NCBI GenBank assembly: GCA_016220085.1
Contig: JACRIN010000010.1
Location: 46,734 to 110,733, forward strand
Direction of reading: 5' to 3'
Source: Planctomycetota bacterium
Lineage (GTDB): Bacteria; Planctomycetota; UBA1135; GCA-002686595
Length of the DNA stretch: 64,000 bases
Shown here in pieces: positions 27,304 through 36,840 of this stretch (the first letter of the stretch is position 1; the number at the start of each line of letters is the position of its first letter). The notes beneath the pieces are model-generated. The model was not told the DNA's origin and did not search any database. It was given only the letters and a program-made list of their open reading frames with translations. The translations under genes and the position numbers were made by a program.

Positions 27304-27470
27304 TCCGCGAAGCGCAGAGGTGTATCGCCCGCGAGCACGCGCTGCCAGGGGCGGAGGCAAGAAGCGACCTCGGCGGGGTCGCGAGGGGCGTTCGCGGCGC
27401 CGACGAACTCCGCGGCGGACCGCCCTCGACCGCGGCCGCGCCGCAGGCGAGCCCGCTAGGATCTGCCGCC

Positions 27471-28883
27471 ATGCCGAGCCTCGCCCTCTGGATCGTCGCG
27501 CTCACCGCGTTCCCGACCTCCGACCCGAAGGACGCCGTCGCCGCGGCGGTCGTCGAGGCGCATCCGCGCTACGCCGAACTCGCTCGGCGGCTCTGGAAGA
27601 CGCCGGAGCTCGGCTTCCTCGAAACGCAGAGCAGCGGACTGCTCGCGGACGAGCTCGAACGCTCAGGCTTCCGCGTCGAGCGCGGCGTCGCCGGCATGCC
27701 GACGGCGTTCGTCGCGAGCCTCGGTTCCGGCGAGCCGGTGATCGGACTGCTCGCGGAGTTCGACGCGCTGCCCGGCATGTCGCAGGCGGCCGTGCCGCGC
27801 CGGCAGACGATCGAGGGCCAGCGCGCGGGCCAAGCGTGCGGCCACCACCTCTTCGGGCCCGGCGTCGTCGCCGCGGCGACCGCGACCGCCGACTGGCTGC
27901 GGACTTCGCGCACCGGCGGCACGCTGCGCGTCTTCGGCACGCCGGCCGAGGAAGGCGGCGGCGGCAAGTGCTACATGGTTCGCGCCGGGCTCTTCGCGGA
28001 CGTCGACGCGGTGCTGACGTGGCACCCGCGCGACCGCAACGACCCGAGCGAGCCTCACTCGCTCGCCGTGATCGCCGCGGACTTCACGTTCCGCGGGCTC
28101 GCCGCGCACGCCGCGGCGGCGCCGGAGCGCGGTCGTTCGGCGCTCGACGGCGTCGAAGCGTTCGACCACATGGTCAACCTGATGCGCGAGCACGTCCCAC
28201 AGGAGACGCGCATCCACTACGTGATCGAGAACGGCGGCGACGCGCCGAACATCGTCCCGGCGACGGCGGTGGTCAGCTACTACGTTCGCCATCCGGACAT
28301 GGCGGTGCTCGACGGCATCTTCGAGCGCGTCTGCAAGGCCGCGGAGGGCGCCGCGCTCGGCACGGGCACGACCGTCGAGCGCGAGATCGTCAGCGCGTAC
28401 TACCCGATCCTCGGCAACGCGGTGCTGACGCGCGCGCAAGCCGCGAACATGCGGCGCGTCGGCGGCGTGCGCTACGACGCGACCGAGCGCGCGTTCGCGG
28501 AGGAGCTCCGGAAGTCGTTGACCGATGTCGTGCTGCCGCTCGGCTCCGAGGCGACGATCGCCGAGCCCGATCCCGACGCGGGCGTCGGCTCGACCGATGT
28601 CGGCGACGTGTCGTGGGCCGCGCCGACGACGCAGTTCTTCGCGGCGACGTGGGTGCCCGGCACGCCGGCGCACTCGTGGCAGGCGGTCGCGGCCGGCGGG
28701 ACGACGATCGGCGAGAAGGGGATGCTGGTCGCGTCGCAGACGCTCGCGCTGACCTTGGTCGACCTCTTCACCGATCCGAAGCTCGTCGCCGAAGCCCGCG
28801 CCGAGTTCGACGCGCGCCGCAAGGGCCGCGTGTGGACGTCGCGGATCGGCGACCGCTCGCCGCCGCTCGACTACCGCAAGTAG
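27471..28883 (+). CDS. M20-family amidohydrolase (AbgB-like)
   Basis: 470 residues. Metal-binding marks: QACGHHLFGPG (Cys/His ligands), FGTPAEEGGGGK (catalytic Glu and ligand Glu), TWHP (ligand His), GDAPNIVP in the lid domain, and SWAAPTTQFF near the end. The order and the Cys ligand fit aminobenzoyl-glutamate/indole-acetyl-amino-acid hydrolases, dinuclear enzymes that split acyl-amino-acid amides. The N-terminus MPSLALWIVALTAFPTSDP is hydrophobic, so export is possible. It is divergent from the APC transporter gene. A product for amino acid uptake by that transporter is a reasonable but unproven idea. Confidence 0.83.
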   Translation: MPSLALWIVALTAFPTSDPKDAVAAAVVEAHPRYAELARRLWKTPELGFLETQSSGLLADELERSGFRVERGVAGMPTAFVASLGSGEPVIGLLAEFDALPGMSQAAVPRRQTIEGQRAGQACGHHLFGPGVVAAATATADWLRTSRTGGTLRVFGTPAEEGGGGKCYMVRAGLFADVDAVLTWHPRDRNDPSEPHSLAVIAADFTFRGLAAHAAAAPERGRSALDGVEAFDHMVNLMREHVPQETRIHYVIENGGDAPNIVPATAVVSYYVRHPDMAVLDGIFERVCKAAEGAALGTGTTVEREIVSAYYPILGNAVLTRAQAANMRRVGGVRYDATERAFAEELRKSLTDVVLPLGSEATIAEPDPDAGVGSTDVGDVSWAAPTTQFFAATWVPGTPAHSWQAVAAGGTTIGEKGMLVASQTLALTLVDLFTDPKLVAEARAEFDARRKGRVWTSRIGDRSPPLDYRK

Positions 28884-29020
28884 CCGGCCCCGGACGGGCT
28901 CGTCAGCGCCGCGGGACGATTCTCCTGGAGAGTCGCGAAGGCCGAGGCGCCGCGTTCGCGTGCATTCCGGCGGTGAAGCACAAGTTCGCCGCCCACCACG
29001 GACTACGCCGTGCGCGTCGG

Positions 29021-29122
29021 GTCGCGGGCGCCGCGGGCTTCCCGCAGTACGGGTCGCGCGATCCCGCCGAGCCCTTCACCACCAGCCTGAGCAACGCGGT
29101 CCAGTTCCAGATCGAGCCCTGA
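29021..29122 (+). pseudogene. Remnant of a second propeller paralogue (C-terminal 33 codons and stop)
   Basis: The 102 bp encode GSRDPAEPFTTSLSNAVQF and end in a stop, matching the C-terminus of the FG-GAP gene at 31043-31144 at about 92 of 102 positions by eye. The sequence upstream (28884-29020) shows no similarity to that gene. It is best read as the tail of a paralogue whose front was deleted. Confidence 0.8.
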
Positions 29123-29470
29123 AGGAACGCGCCGGTCGGGCGGACAGCTCTCGAGCGCCCGGCCCGCCGATCTGCGCGGACCGTCAAGCACGGGCGAAAC
29201 GCCGGCGCGCTTGCCGCGGAATCGGGCCGGCGCGACCGTCGTCGCTCGCGATCGACGGTCGGCGCCAGCGGCCCAACCGATTGCGCAATAACGTGTTGTG
29301 ACGCCAGCCGCCGCTCAGCCAGTCGAGCCGCCCGAGCGCCTGCCCAACTCGGGCGGACAGGGTAGCCTTCGTCGCAACACACCTCCCTCGGAAGTCCGTG
29401 AGTGCAGCGGCGCGTCCCACGCGTCCGGAAACGCGAGCGGAAGGTCCTGCGTCTGTCCGGAGCCCCACCC
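29123..29470. other. 348-bp region without a gene
   Basis: It lies between the paralogue remnant and the FG-GAP gene and should hold the latter's promoter. No clear element is visible. Confidence 0.4.
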
Positions 29471-31144
29471 ATGCACGTTCGACTGCTCACCCACTTGATC
29501 CTGCCCCTCGTCGCGACGCCGTCGTTCGCCCAATGGACCAACCAGCAAGACGCTCGCATCGCGCCAACGCCCAACGATCTGCTCACGAACGACGAGTTCG
29601 GGCGAGCCTGCGCGCTCGACGGCTCGACTCTCGTGCTCGGCGCGCACGCCCACGATCCCGCAGGCGCCGGCAGCCTCGAGGGTGCGGTGTACGTCTTCGA
29701 CCGCAGCCTCGGCGTCTGGTCGCAAAGCGCGAAGCTCGTGTCGTCGACCGGCGACGCCAACGGCCACTTCGGTTGGTCGGTGGCCTTGGAGAGCGACCGA
29801 CTCGCGATCGGTGCGTCCCAAGAGGACCAAGGAACGAACTTCACGTGCGGCGCGCTCTACGTGTTCGAACGCAGCGCGGGTGTGTGGACCGAGCAAGCTC
29901 GTTTGCTCGCGTCCGACCGCGCGACGCTCGACAAGCTCGGGGGCTCCATCGATCTCTCCGACGACACGCTGGTCGCTGGCGCCGCGAACGAGAGTAGCGC
30001 AGGTACGTTCAACAACGGCGCGGCGTACGTGTTCGTCAAGAACGGGGCGAACTGGACCGAGCAAGCGAAACTGCTCGCGCCGGCGCAAGCCTCGAGCGAC
30101 TTCTTCGGCGCCGCGGTCGTCGTCGATGGCGACCGCATCGTCGTCGGCGCTCCTTCGCGCGACCCGGCGGGACTCTCCAACGCCGGAGCCGCGTTCGTGT
30201 ACCAACGCATCGCCACCGTGTGGACTCACGTCGCGACGCTGACTCCGTCCGACGCCGCGGCGAGCGATGCGTTTGGCTCGTCGCTCGCGCTCGACGGCGA
30301 CACTTTGATCGTCGGAGCACCGTTGAAGCTCCAGTCGGGCACGGCGAACGGCGCGGCGTACGTGTTCAAGTGGAACGGCACGAGCTGGGCCGAAGAAGCG
30401 AAGCTCGTCGACATCGGTACCTCGCTCGGCGATCAGTTCGGCACCGCGGTCGACCTCGACGGCGACCACGCCGTGGTCGGTCTGCCGCTCAGCAACGTCG
30501 CAGGCGCGGGCACCGGCGGCGTGCAGTTCTTCGAACGCGTCGGTAGCGCGTGGACGGGGCAAGTCGAGATGGTCGGCGATGCGTGCGAGGCCTTCGACAA
30601 CCTCGGCGCGGCGGTCGCGATCTCCGGCGTGTTCGTCGCGTCGGGCGCTCCGCGCGCGGAATCGTTGCCGACCGGCAACGTCACCGGCGAAGCGTATGTC
30701 TTCGAGATCGTGCCGCCGCCCACGGTGCTTTCGTACTGCACGGCGAAGACGAACAGTCAAGGCTGCTCGCCGACCATGGCGTGGACCGGGTTCCCGAGCG
30801 CATCGAATCCGAATCCGTTCGACCTCACGTGCGCTCAGGTACTGAACCTGAAGTGGGGTCTGCTCTTCTACGGCATGGCGCCGGCGTCGTTCCCGTTCCA
30901 AGGCGGGACGTTGTGCGTCGCGCCACCGATCGAACGGACGACGGTGCAGAACTCTTTCGGCAGCGGGAGCGGGCAGAACTGCACCGGCACGTACACCTAC
31001 GACATGAACGCGCGCATCCAGAGCGGGCTCGATCCGAACCTGGTCGCGGGCGCTGCGGGCTTCGCGCAGTACTGGTCGCGCGATCCCGCCGATCCGTTCA
31101 CCACCAGCCTGAGCAACGCGGTCGAGTTCCACATCGAGCCGTAG
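29471..31144 (+). CDS. Secreted FG-GAP (integrin-alpha-like) beta-propeller with lineage C-terminal domain
   Basis: 557 residues. Signal peptide MHVRLLTHLILPLVATPSFA. About seven repeats of ~52 residues follow, each of the form FGxxVALDGDxLVVGAP then GAAYVFxRxGxxWTEQAKL, the FG-GAP propeller pattern. The last ~115 residues start at YCTAKTNSQGC and contain [20 protein letters not shown] and [11 protein letters not shown], the domain shared with 6360, 7409 and 17280. The ATG at 29471 opens the signal peptide. Probably an extracellular adhesion or binding protein. Flanking remnants (29021-29122, 31260-31936) show that this locus once held more propeller genes. Confidence 0.82.
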   Translation: MHVRLLTHLILPLVATPSFAQWTNQQDARIAPTPNDLLTNDEFGRACALDGSTLVLGAHAHDPAGAGSLEGAVYVFDRSLGVWSQSAKLVSSTGDANGHFGWSVALESDRLAIGASQEDQGTNFTCGALYVFERSAGVWTEQARLLASDRATLDKLGGSIDLSDDTLVAGAANESSAGTFNNGAAYVFVKNGANWTEQAKLLAPAQASSDFFGAAVVVDGDRIVVGAPSRDPAGLSNAGAAFVYQRIATVWTHVATLTPSDAAASDAFGSSLALDGDTLIVGAPLKLQSGTANGAAYVFKWNGTSWAEEAKLVDIGTSLGDQFGTAVDLDGDHAVVGLPLSNVAGAGTGGVQFFERVGSAWTGQVEMVGDACEAFDNLGAAVAISGVFVASGAPRAESLPTGNVTGEAYVFEIVPPPTVLSYCTAKTNSQGCSPTMAWTGFPSASNPNPFDLTCAQVLNLKWGLLFYGMAPASFPFQGGTLCVAPPIERTTVQNSFGSGSGQNCTGTYTYDMNARIQSGLDPNLVAGAAGFAQYWSRDPADPFTTSLSNAVEFHIEP

Positions 31145-31259
31145 ACGTCGAGTCGGTCGACGCGCGGCGCCGCGGGAGAAAGCCGGGCGCCACGTATCCG
31201 CAGGCTCCGGCGCCGCCGTCGAGCCGAAGAGTCGTGCGACCGGTGTCCGGGGCTCGGCC

Positions 31260-31936
31260 CGGTCGGGTCCCCGCTACGTCTTCGCCGACATGTTCGCGAG
31301 CGCGTTGTCGCTTCACGTCGGCCTGGGCAACGGCTCGTTCGGACTCGCGCCCGAGTTCGCGACCGGTGCGGCGCCGCTCGGGCTCGCGACGGACGATCTC
31401 GATCTCGACGGCAAGCTCGACGTCGTCACCGCGAACTCGCAAGCGAACACGGTCAGCGTGTTGCGCGGCGATGGCCAAGGCGGACTGTCGACCGCGGCGA
31501 CGCTCGCGGCCGGCACGGATCCACAGAACGTCGCGATCGGACGGCTCGACGGCGACGCTTTGCCCGAGCTCGTGGCGACCAACGCCGGCTCGGCGACGCC
31601 TTTCGTCTACCGCAACCTCGGCGGCGGCGCGTTCGCGGCCGGCGCGAGCCGAGCGACCGGCTTGCAGCCCCAGGGCGCCGTGATCGTCGACTACGACGGC
31701 GACGGCTTCCGCGACGTCGTCGCGAACCAGGGCTCGAAGCCGCGGTGTCGTGCAACTCCTCGCCGTTCGTCAGCGTGCTGCACGGCGGGTTCTTAGGCGG
31801 GTTGAAGCAGCGCTCGAACTACGGAGCCGGCGATCACCCGAGCGGCCCCTCGGTCGGAGACTTCGACGGCGACGGCAAGCTCGATGTCGCGGTCGCCAAC
31901 ACCGCGTCGAACAGCGTTACGTTGTTCCTGCGCTGA
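31260..31936 (+). pseudogene. Broken VCBS/FG-GAP-repeat gene, 5'-truncated and frameshifted
   Basis: The first frame (31260-about 31735) encodes FG-GAP/VCBS motifs such as DLDLDGKLDVVTANSQANTV and DYDGDGFRDVVANQG. The second frame (about 31745-31936) continues with VSVLHGGFLGGL and DFDGDGKLDVAVANTASNSV and then stops. The switch lies near 31735-31750. The first motif starts mid-repeat and no signal peptide precedes it. A sequencing error could explain the frameshift but not the missing front. Confidence 0.7.
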
Positions 31937-32040
31937 CCGCGCGGCGCCGTACGCACATTGCTCTCGCGCGCTACGTCGCCGGTCGCGACGCGGCGCGGAC
32001 TTCGACGGGGTAGCGTCGCAGCCGAAACTGCGCGCTCTCC

Positions 32041-33606
32041 ATGCGATTCGCCTCCGCGCTCCTGCGACCGCTGCGCACGAAGGTCGGACTCGGCGTCGTC
32101 CTCGGGCTCGCGCTCGCCGCGAGCGGCTGGAAGGCGAACGACGCGACGTCGAGCGACGAGTTCTGCGCGAGCTGCCACGTCCACCCGGCGGCGGACGAAG
32201 GTTGGAAGCGCTCGCCGCACCACGACACCGCGAGCGGCGTGCACGTGCACTGCGTGCAGTGCCACCTTCCGCCGGCCGGGCTCGCGTATCTCTCCGAAAA
32301 GGTCCGCCTGGGCGTCCGCGACGCCTGGACGACGTGGTTCGGCGACCCGGAGTCGATCGACTGGAACGAGCGCGGCGGTCTCGACCACGCGGCGACGTTC
32401 ACGCCGAAGTCGGCGTGCGTCGCCTGCCACGCGAATCTCTTCCCGCTCTCGCTCTCCGAGAAGGGCGACGAAGCGCACCTGCACTACTCGCAGCACGAGA
32501 ACGAGCTCGAGTGCATCTCGTGCCACCTCGGCACCGGCCACAAATCGAAGCAAGAGGTCGCGCGCGAGCTCGCCGCCGCGACCGAAGCGCCCGATGCAGC
32601 CGGCGCGGCGACGAGCGACGTGGCGAGCGAGCTCTTCACCACCGCCGCGCGGCCGGAGCGCTTCGAGAGCTTCCGCGAGACGATCCCGGGCACGCGCGTC
32701 ACGTTCGAGATGCTCGCGATCCCGGCGGGCGAATTCACGCTCGGCACGCCGGAGTCCGAGAGCTTGCGCGACGCCGACGAAGGTCCGCAGCGCCGCGTGC
32801 GCGTCTCGCGCTTCTGGATGGGCCGCACCGAGGTTACGTGGGACGAGTACCTCGCGTTCTTCGCCGCGACGAAGTCCGAGAAGCGCGGCGGCGCGAGCAA
32901 GGCGCGCGCGGCGGGCGTCGACGCGATCACCGGAGCGACGCCGCCGTACGGCCATCCCGATCAAGGCTGGGGCAAGGGCTCGCGGCCGGCGATCACGATG
33001 ACGCCGCGGGGCGCGGAGACGTACTGTCGCTGGCTCTCGCAGGTGAGCGGCAAGCGCTATCGCCTGCCGACCGAAGCGGAATGGGAGTACGCGTGCCGCG
33101 CGAACACGACCGGCGCGTACTTCGTCGACGGCGACCCGAGCGACTTCAGCGCGCGCGGCTGGTGGAACGCGCTCTTCGGCGCCGACGTCGAGCCGCTCGG
33201 CGAGCACGCGATCTTCGCGGCGAACGCGCGCGGCCGCACGCAGCCGCCCGACGCGGTGAAACCCAACGCGTTCGGGCTCGTGCACATGCTCGGCAACGTC
33301 GCGGAGCTCTGCTCCGACTTCTACGCGCCGGACGCGTACGCGAGCTACGCGGCGGACGAGCCCGTGCTCGATCCTCGGGGGCCGCGCGGGCCACGCGAAC
33401 CGAACGAAAGCGCCGAGCGCGTCGTGCGCGGCGGTTCGTTCGAGAGCGACGCCGCCGACGTGCGCTGCGGCGCGCGCGAGCCGACGCGGACCGAAGCGTG
33501 GCTCAAGACCGACCCGCAGGTGCCCAAGAGCAAGTGGTGGTACTCCGACTGCAAGCACGTCGGCTTCCGCGTCGTGTGCGAGGTCGACCTCGAGGACTCC
33601 CGCTGA
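32041..33606 (+). CDS. Tetraheme NapC/NrfH-like cytochrome fused to a formylglycine-generating-enzyme-like domain
   Basis: 521 residues. An N-terminal anchor helix (about 13-29) precedes four CxxCH heme motifs: CASCH (42-46), CVQCH (71-75), CVACH (126-130) and CISCH (158-162), in the order of NapC/NirT/NrfH quinol dehydrogenases. Residues about 215-515 form an FGE-sulfatase/SUMF1-like domain: PAGEFTLGTPESESLRDADE, RPAITMTPRGAETYCRWLS, YRLPTEAEWEYACRA, LGNVAELCSDFY and ERVVRGGSF. Both halves should lie outside the cytoplasm. The cytochrome could pass quinol-derived electrons to the second domain or to an unknown acceptor. The next gene starts 41 bp downstream on the same strand. Confidence 0.85.
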   Translation: MRFASALLRPLRTKVGLGVVLGLALAASGWKANDATSSDEFCASCHVHPAADEGWKRSPHHDTASGVHVHCVQCHLPPAGLAYLSEKVRLGVRDAWTTWFGDPESIDWNERGGLDHAATFTPKSACVACHANLFPLSLSEKGDEAHLHYSQHENELECISCHLGTGHKSKQEVARELAAATEAPDAAGAATSDVASELFTTAARPERFESFRETIPGTRVTFEMLAIPAGEFTLGTPESESLRDADEGPQRRVRVSRFWMGRTEVTWDEYLAFFAATKSEKRGGASKARAAGVDAITGATPPYGHPDQGWGKGSRPAITMTPRGAETYCRWLSQVSGKRYRLPTEAEWEYACRANTTGAYFVDGDPSDFSARGWWNALFGADVEPLGEHAIFAANARGRTQPPDAVKPNAFGLVHMLGNVAELCSDFYAPDAYASYAADEPVLDPRGPRGPREPNESAERVVRGGSFESDAADVRCGAREPTRTEAWLKTDPQVPKSKWWYSDCKHVGFRVVCEVDLEDSR

Positions 33607-33647
33607 AACGCGCTCACGATTCACGCTCTCCAGAAAGGAAAACCGTC

Positions 33648-34934
33648 ATGTCGAACGTCACGAGCTCGATCGATCGCCGCCAACTCGTCCGTGGAGCGGG
33701 ACTCGGGGCCCTCGGGCTCGGAGTCGTCGCACTGTCCGCCAAGCACGCCGCGGCGGCGCCGAGCTTCGCGCTCGCCCAAGCGCCCGACGGACCGCTGCTC
33801 AAGGCCGGCTTGATCGGCTGCGGCGGCCGCGGCAGCGGCGCGGCGTTCGACTTCCTCGCCGCCGGACCGAACCTGACGATCACGGCGCTCGCCGACCTCT
33901 TTCCCGATCGCTTGAACGGAACGCGCGAGGAGCTGAAGAGGTCGAAAGCGATCGACGTGCCGGAGTCGCGCTGCTTCGTCGGCTTCGACGCGTACAAGCA
34001 GTTGCTCGAAACCGACGTCGACGTCGTGCTGCTCGCGACGCCGCCGCACTTCCGGCCCGAGCACTTCCGCGAAGCGGTGCGAGCCCGCAAGCACGTCTTC
34101 TTGGAGAAGCCGGTCGCGGTCGACGCGCCGGGCGCGCGCTCTGTGATGGCGTCGGCGAAGAAGGCGGCGGCCGCCGGTTTGTCGGTCGTCACCGGCACGC
34201 AACGGCGGCACCAAGCGGCGTATCGCGCCGCGTACGAGCAAGTGAAGGCCGGCGCGCTCGGCGAGATCGTCTCGGCGAACTGCTACTGGAACCAAGATCA
34301 GCTCTGGTTCCGCGAGCGCGAAGCCGGTTGGACGGACATGGAGTGGATGATCCGCGACTGGGTCAATTGGGGTTGGCTCTCGGGCGATCACATCGTCGAG
34401 CAGCACGTCCACAACCTCGACGTGATCCATTGGTTCACCGGGAAGCTCCCGAAGTCCGCGGTCGGCTTCGGCGCGCGTCACCGGCGCGTCACCGGCGATC
34501 AGTTCGACATGTTCAGCGTCGACTACGTCTACGAAGGCGGGATGCACGTGCACAGCATGTGCCGTCAGATCACCGGCTGCGCGTCGAACGTCTCGGAGCT
34601 CGTCGTCGGCACCAAGGGCTGGACCGACTGCAGGAGCAAGATCGTCGACCACGAGGGCAAGACGATCTGGCTACGCGACGCGAAGGACGATCCGTCGCCG
34701 TACGCGCAGGAGCACGTCGATCTGGTGACCGCGATCCGCACCAACAAGCCGTTCAACGAAGCGGAGAACACCGCGCTCTCGAGCCTGGTCGCCGTGATGG
34801 GTCGCATCTCGGCCTACACCGGCCGCGAGGTGACGTGGGAAGAGGCGCTGGGCTCCGACGAGCGGCTCGGCCCGGCGACGTACGCGCTCGGCCCGGTCGA
34901 CCTGCCGCGAACCGTGCCGATGCCGGGGGCGTGA
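33648..34934 (+). CDS. Gfo/Idh/MocA-family oxidoreductase with Tat-type signal
   Basis: 428 residues. The N-terminus has a twin-arginine segment (DRRQLVRGAGLGALGLGV) followed by an Ala-rich cleavage region, so it is probably exported folded with its cofactor. The Rossmann motif is GLIGCGGRGSG (about 53-63), with EKPVAVD as the family's EKP signature and GDHIVEQHVHNLDVIHW carrying the catalytic-type His/Asp. Such planctomycete enzymes act on sugars or sugar derivatives with NAD(P). AAAGGA precedes the ATG at 33648. Position behind the cytochrome-FGE gene suggests coexpression, but no direct functional link is visible. Confidence 0.88.
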   Translation: MSNVTSSIDRRQLVRGAGLGALGLGVVALSAKHAAAAPSFALAQAPDGPLLKAGLIGCGGRGSGAAFDFLAAGPNLTITALADLFPDRLNGTREELKRSKAIDVPESRCFVGFDAYKQLLETDVDVVLLATPPHFRPEHFREAVRARKHVFLEKPVAVDAPGARSVMASAKKAAAAGLSVVTGTQRRHQAAYRAAYEQVKAGALGEIVSANCYWNQDQLWFREREAGWTDMEWMIRDWVNWGWLSGDHIVEQHVHNLDVIHWFTGKLPKSAVGFGARHRRVTGDQFDMFSVDYVYEGGMHVHSMCRQITGCASNVSELVVGTKGWTDCRSKIVDHEGKTIWLRDAKDDPSPYAQEHVDLVTAIRTNKPFNEAENTALSSLVAVMGRISAYTGREVTWEEALGSDERLGPATYALGPVDLPRTVPMPGA

Positions 34935-34988
34935 ACGATCGCTCGAACGGCTGCGCGAACGATTGCGAGGTGAAGTAGCCTCTCACCC

Positions 34989-36095
34989 ATGGCCCCGAAT
35001 TCCGGTCGTCGCACGCTCGCGGCGGCGATGCTCGTCGTCGCCGCGCTGCTCGCGATCCTGTTCAGCTCGCGGTACGACGCGGACGTCGATTCCGCGGCGC
35101 CGTCGGTGTCTGACCGCGCGGAGATCGCGAGCGCCGCGCACGCGGAGCTCCCGACCGCTGCCGGAGAAGTCGACGGCGACCTTCGCCAGCCCGCGTCCGC
35201 CCCGAGTTCGCTACCGACGTCGGGGACATCGGGGATGTTGACGATCCGCGTCACGGACGAAGCGGGTCGGCCCCTCGACGGCGCGTGGGTCGAGTTCCGC
35301 ATGCCGCCGGAGGTGCGTCAGTCGGTGCGCAGGCCGTGCGACGCGAACGGGGAGCTTCGAGTGTCGTTCTCCGACGCCGCACCGGACTTGCGGTATGTCC
35401 AAGCCGGCGGCAACGGCTTCGCTTCGGCCCACTTGATCGGCCCGGATCTCGAGGGGTCGAGCGAGGCTCCGCTGTTGGTCGTGCAGCTCCGCCCCGCGGC
35501 GTCGGTGCGGATCGAGCTGCGCGACACGGACGCTCGCTTGCTCGCGCGCCACGCCGTCGTGCTCGAGCACTCGGGGCAGCTCGAGGAACCGAGCCTCTTG
35601 GGGCATCACGAGGCACCGAGCCTCTTCCACCCGGCGCGACACGCGGACGTCCTCGTCACACGCGTTCTCATCTCGAACGAGCACGGCGTGGTCGACGCCG
35701 ACGATCTCGCCGCGGGTTGGTGGTCGGTGCATGCGCCCGACTGGCGCGATTGCCGCGGTTCGGAATGGCACGTCGTCGCGCTCGCCGTCGGACAGAACCC
35801 GGCGCTCGCCGTCGACGTGCCGAGGAGGCCGACCGCCTCCTATGCCTCGGGTCGCGTCGCGGTCCCGGCCGAGTTCACGGTCGCGGAGGACTCCACGTAC
35901 CGCGACTTCGGCCTCCGGACGACGACCGGAGGTCACGGCGCGTTCATCCATCACGACGGCGCCTTCTTCGCGCCTGGTAAGGAAGGCTCGGACGTCGAGC
36001 TCGTCATCCGCGACGACCTCGGCGACCGGACGAGCGCCCCGTTCGTCCTGCGGATCGGTCGGCACGGCTACGAGCTCCAACCGACGTGGCCGTGA
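34989..36095 (+). CDS. Membrane-tethered extracytoplasmic protein of the carboxypeptidase-regulatory-like type
   Basis: 368 residues. A signal-anchor helix lies at about 9-26 (LAAAMLVVAALLAILF). The ectodomain begins near 85 with LTIRVTDEAGRPLDGAWVEF, a carboxypeptidase-regulatory-like start, followed by beta-rich sequence of weaker similarity. Its layout is the same as the gene at 15112. No catalytic residues seen. It lies 54 bp after the oxidoreductase gene on the same strand and converges on the metallolipoprotein gene at 36124. Confidence 0.65.
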   Translation: MAPNSGRRTLAAAMLVVAALLAILFSSRYDADVDSAAPSVSDRAEIASAAHAELPTAAGEVDGDLRQPASAPSSLPTSGTSGMLTIRVTDEAGRPLDGAWVEFRMPPEVRQSVRRPCDANGELRVSFSDAAPDLRYVQAGGNGFASAHLIGPDLEGSSEAPLLVVQLRPAASVRIELRDTDARLLARHAVVLEHSGQLEEPSLLGHHEAPSLFHPARHADVLVTRVLISNEHGVVDADDLAAGWWSVHAPDWRDCRGSEWHVVALAVGQNPALAVDVPRRPTASYASGRVAVPAEFTVAEDSTYRDFGLRTTTGGHGAFIHHDGAFFAPGKEGSDVELVIRDDLGDRTSAPFVLRIGRHGYELQPTWP

Positions 36096-36123
36096 ACACG
36101 TCGACCGGCCTCCGCTCGCGAGC

Positions 36124-36840
36124 TCAGAGATCGAGTTCCCGCGCGCCCACGCCGTGCGCGCAGCGCGAGGTCGGGCCCTCGGCGAGGTGCTGCTCGAACG
36201 TCCGGCGATAGATCGGCTTGTACTCGTCGTCGGCGTCGCGCTCGACCAGGAAGAAGCGGAACTCCTCGCTGGTCGCGTTCGCGTGGCGCTCGTCGGAGTG
36301 CGACGCGTAGCGGAAGAGAAAAATCGCCTCGAGGTAGTACGCGACGCCGTTCCAGAAGCCGACCGTGCCTTCGCGGTAGACGACGTGCGTCGTCTCGTGG
36401 AGCACGAGGCTCGCGATCTCCCCCGCTCCTGCGAGCGACCCATCACCGCCGCGGAAGAACGAATGGTCGACCCACGCGTCGTTCACCGGGCTCTGCTCTC
36501 CGACGACGAATCCGTACTCGCGCTCCTGCGCGGCGAAGCCGGTGCGCACCACCCAGTCGCCCCACGTCGTCGAGAGCACGCGGATCGGCCACGTCGCGCG
36601 CTCGCCGACGAAGCGCATGCCGCCGTCGTCGAGCTCGTAGCGTCCGCTCGGCAGCGTGCGACGGAAGTCGGAGGCGAGGAACGCGTTCGTGAGCTCGACG
36701 GCTCCGTTCCAGCGCTCCAGCGCGACCGCGCGCTCGGGATGCGCCGCCGCGTCCGCGCGCAACGCGACGGGCGTGATCTCGAGCGAGCGACAGCCCGCGA
36801 CGAGACCGACGAGCGCGAGCACGCAAGTCCACCGACCCAT
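36124..36840 (-). CDS. Lipoprotein with an HExxH-type zinc-binding motif
   Basis: 238 residues. The signal ends in the lipobox LVAGC with Cys17 as the lipidated residue. HETTH (148-152) lies in a helical setting (SLVLHETTHVVY) and Glu171 in GVAYYLEAIF could be a third zinc ligand, as in gluzincin-type metallopeptidases. The rest is of unknown family. A surface or periplasmic metallopeptidase is the most likely reading. It is divergent from the S15 peptidase gene at 37000, with 159 bp between. Confidence 0.65.
   Translation of the reverse strand: MGRWTCVLALVGLVAGCRSLEITPVALRADAAAHPERAVALERWNGAVELTNAFLASDFRRTLPSGRYELDDGGMRFVGERATWPIRVLSTTWGDWVVRTGFAAQEREYGFVVGEQSPVNDAWVDHSFFRGGDGSLAGAGEIASLVLHETTHVVYREGTVGFWNGVAYYLEAIFLFRYASHSDERHANATSEEFRFFLVERDADDEYKPIYRRTFEQHLAEGPTSRCAHGVGARELDL

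Noticed and set aside
24838..27459. 873-codon open frame on the plus strand
   Set aside because: Antisense to terC and the APC transporter, both well supported. Its composition (Arg, Glu, Asp, His) is typical of an opposite-strand shadow.
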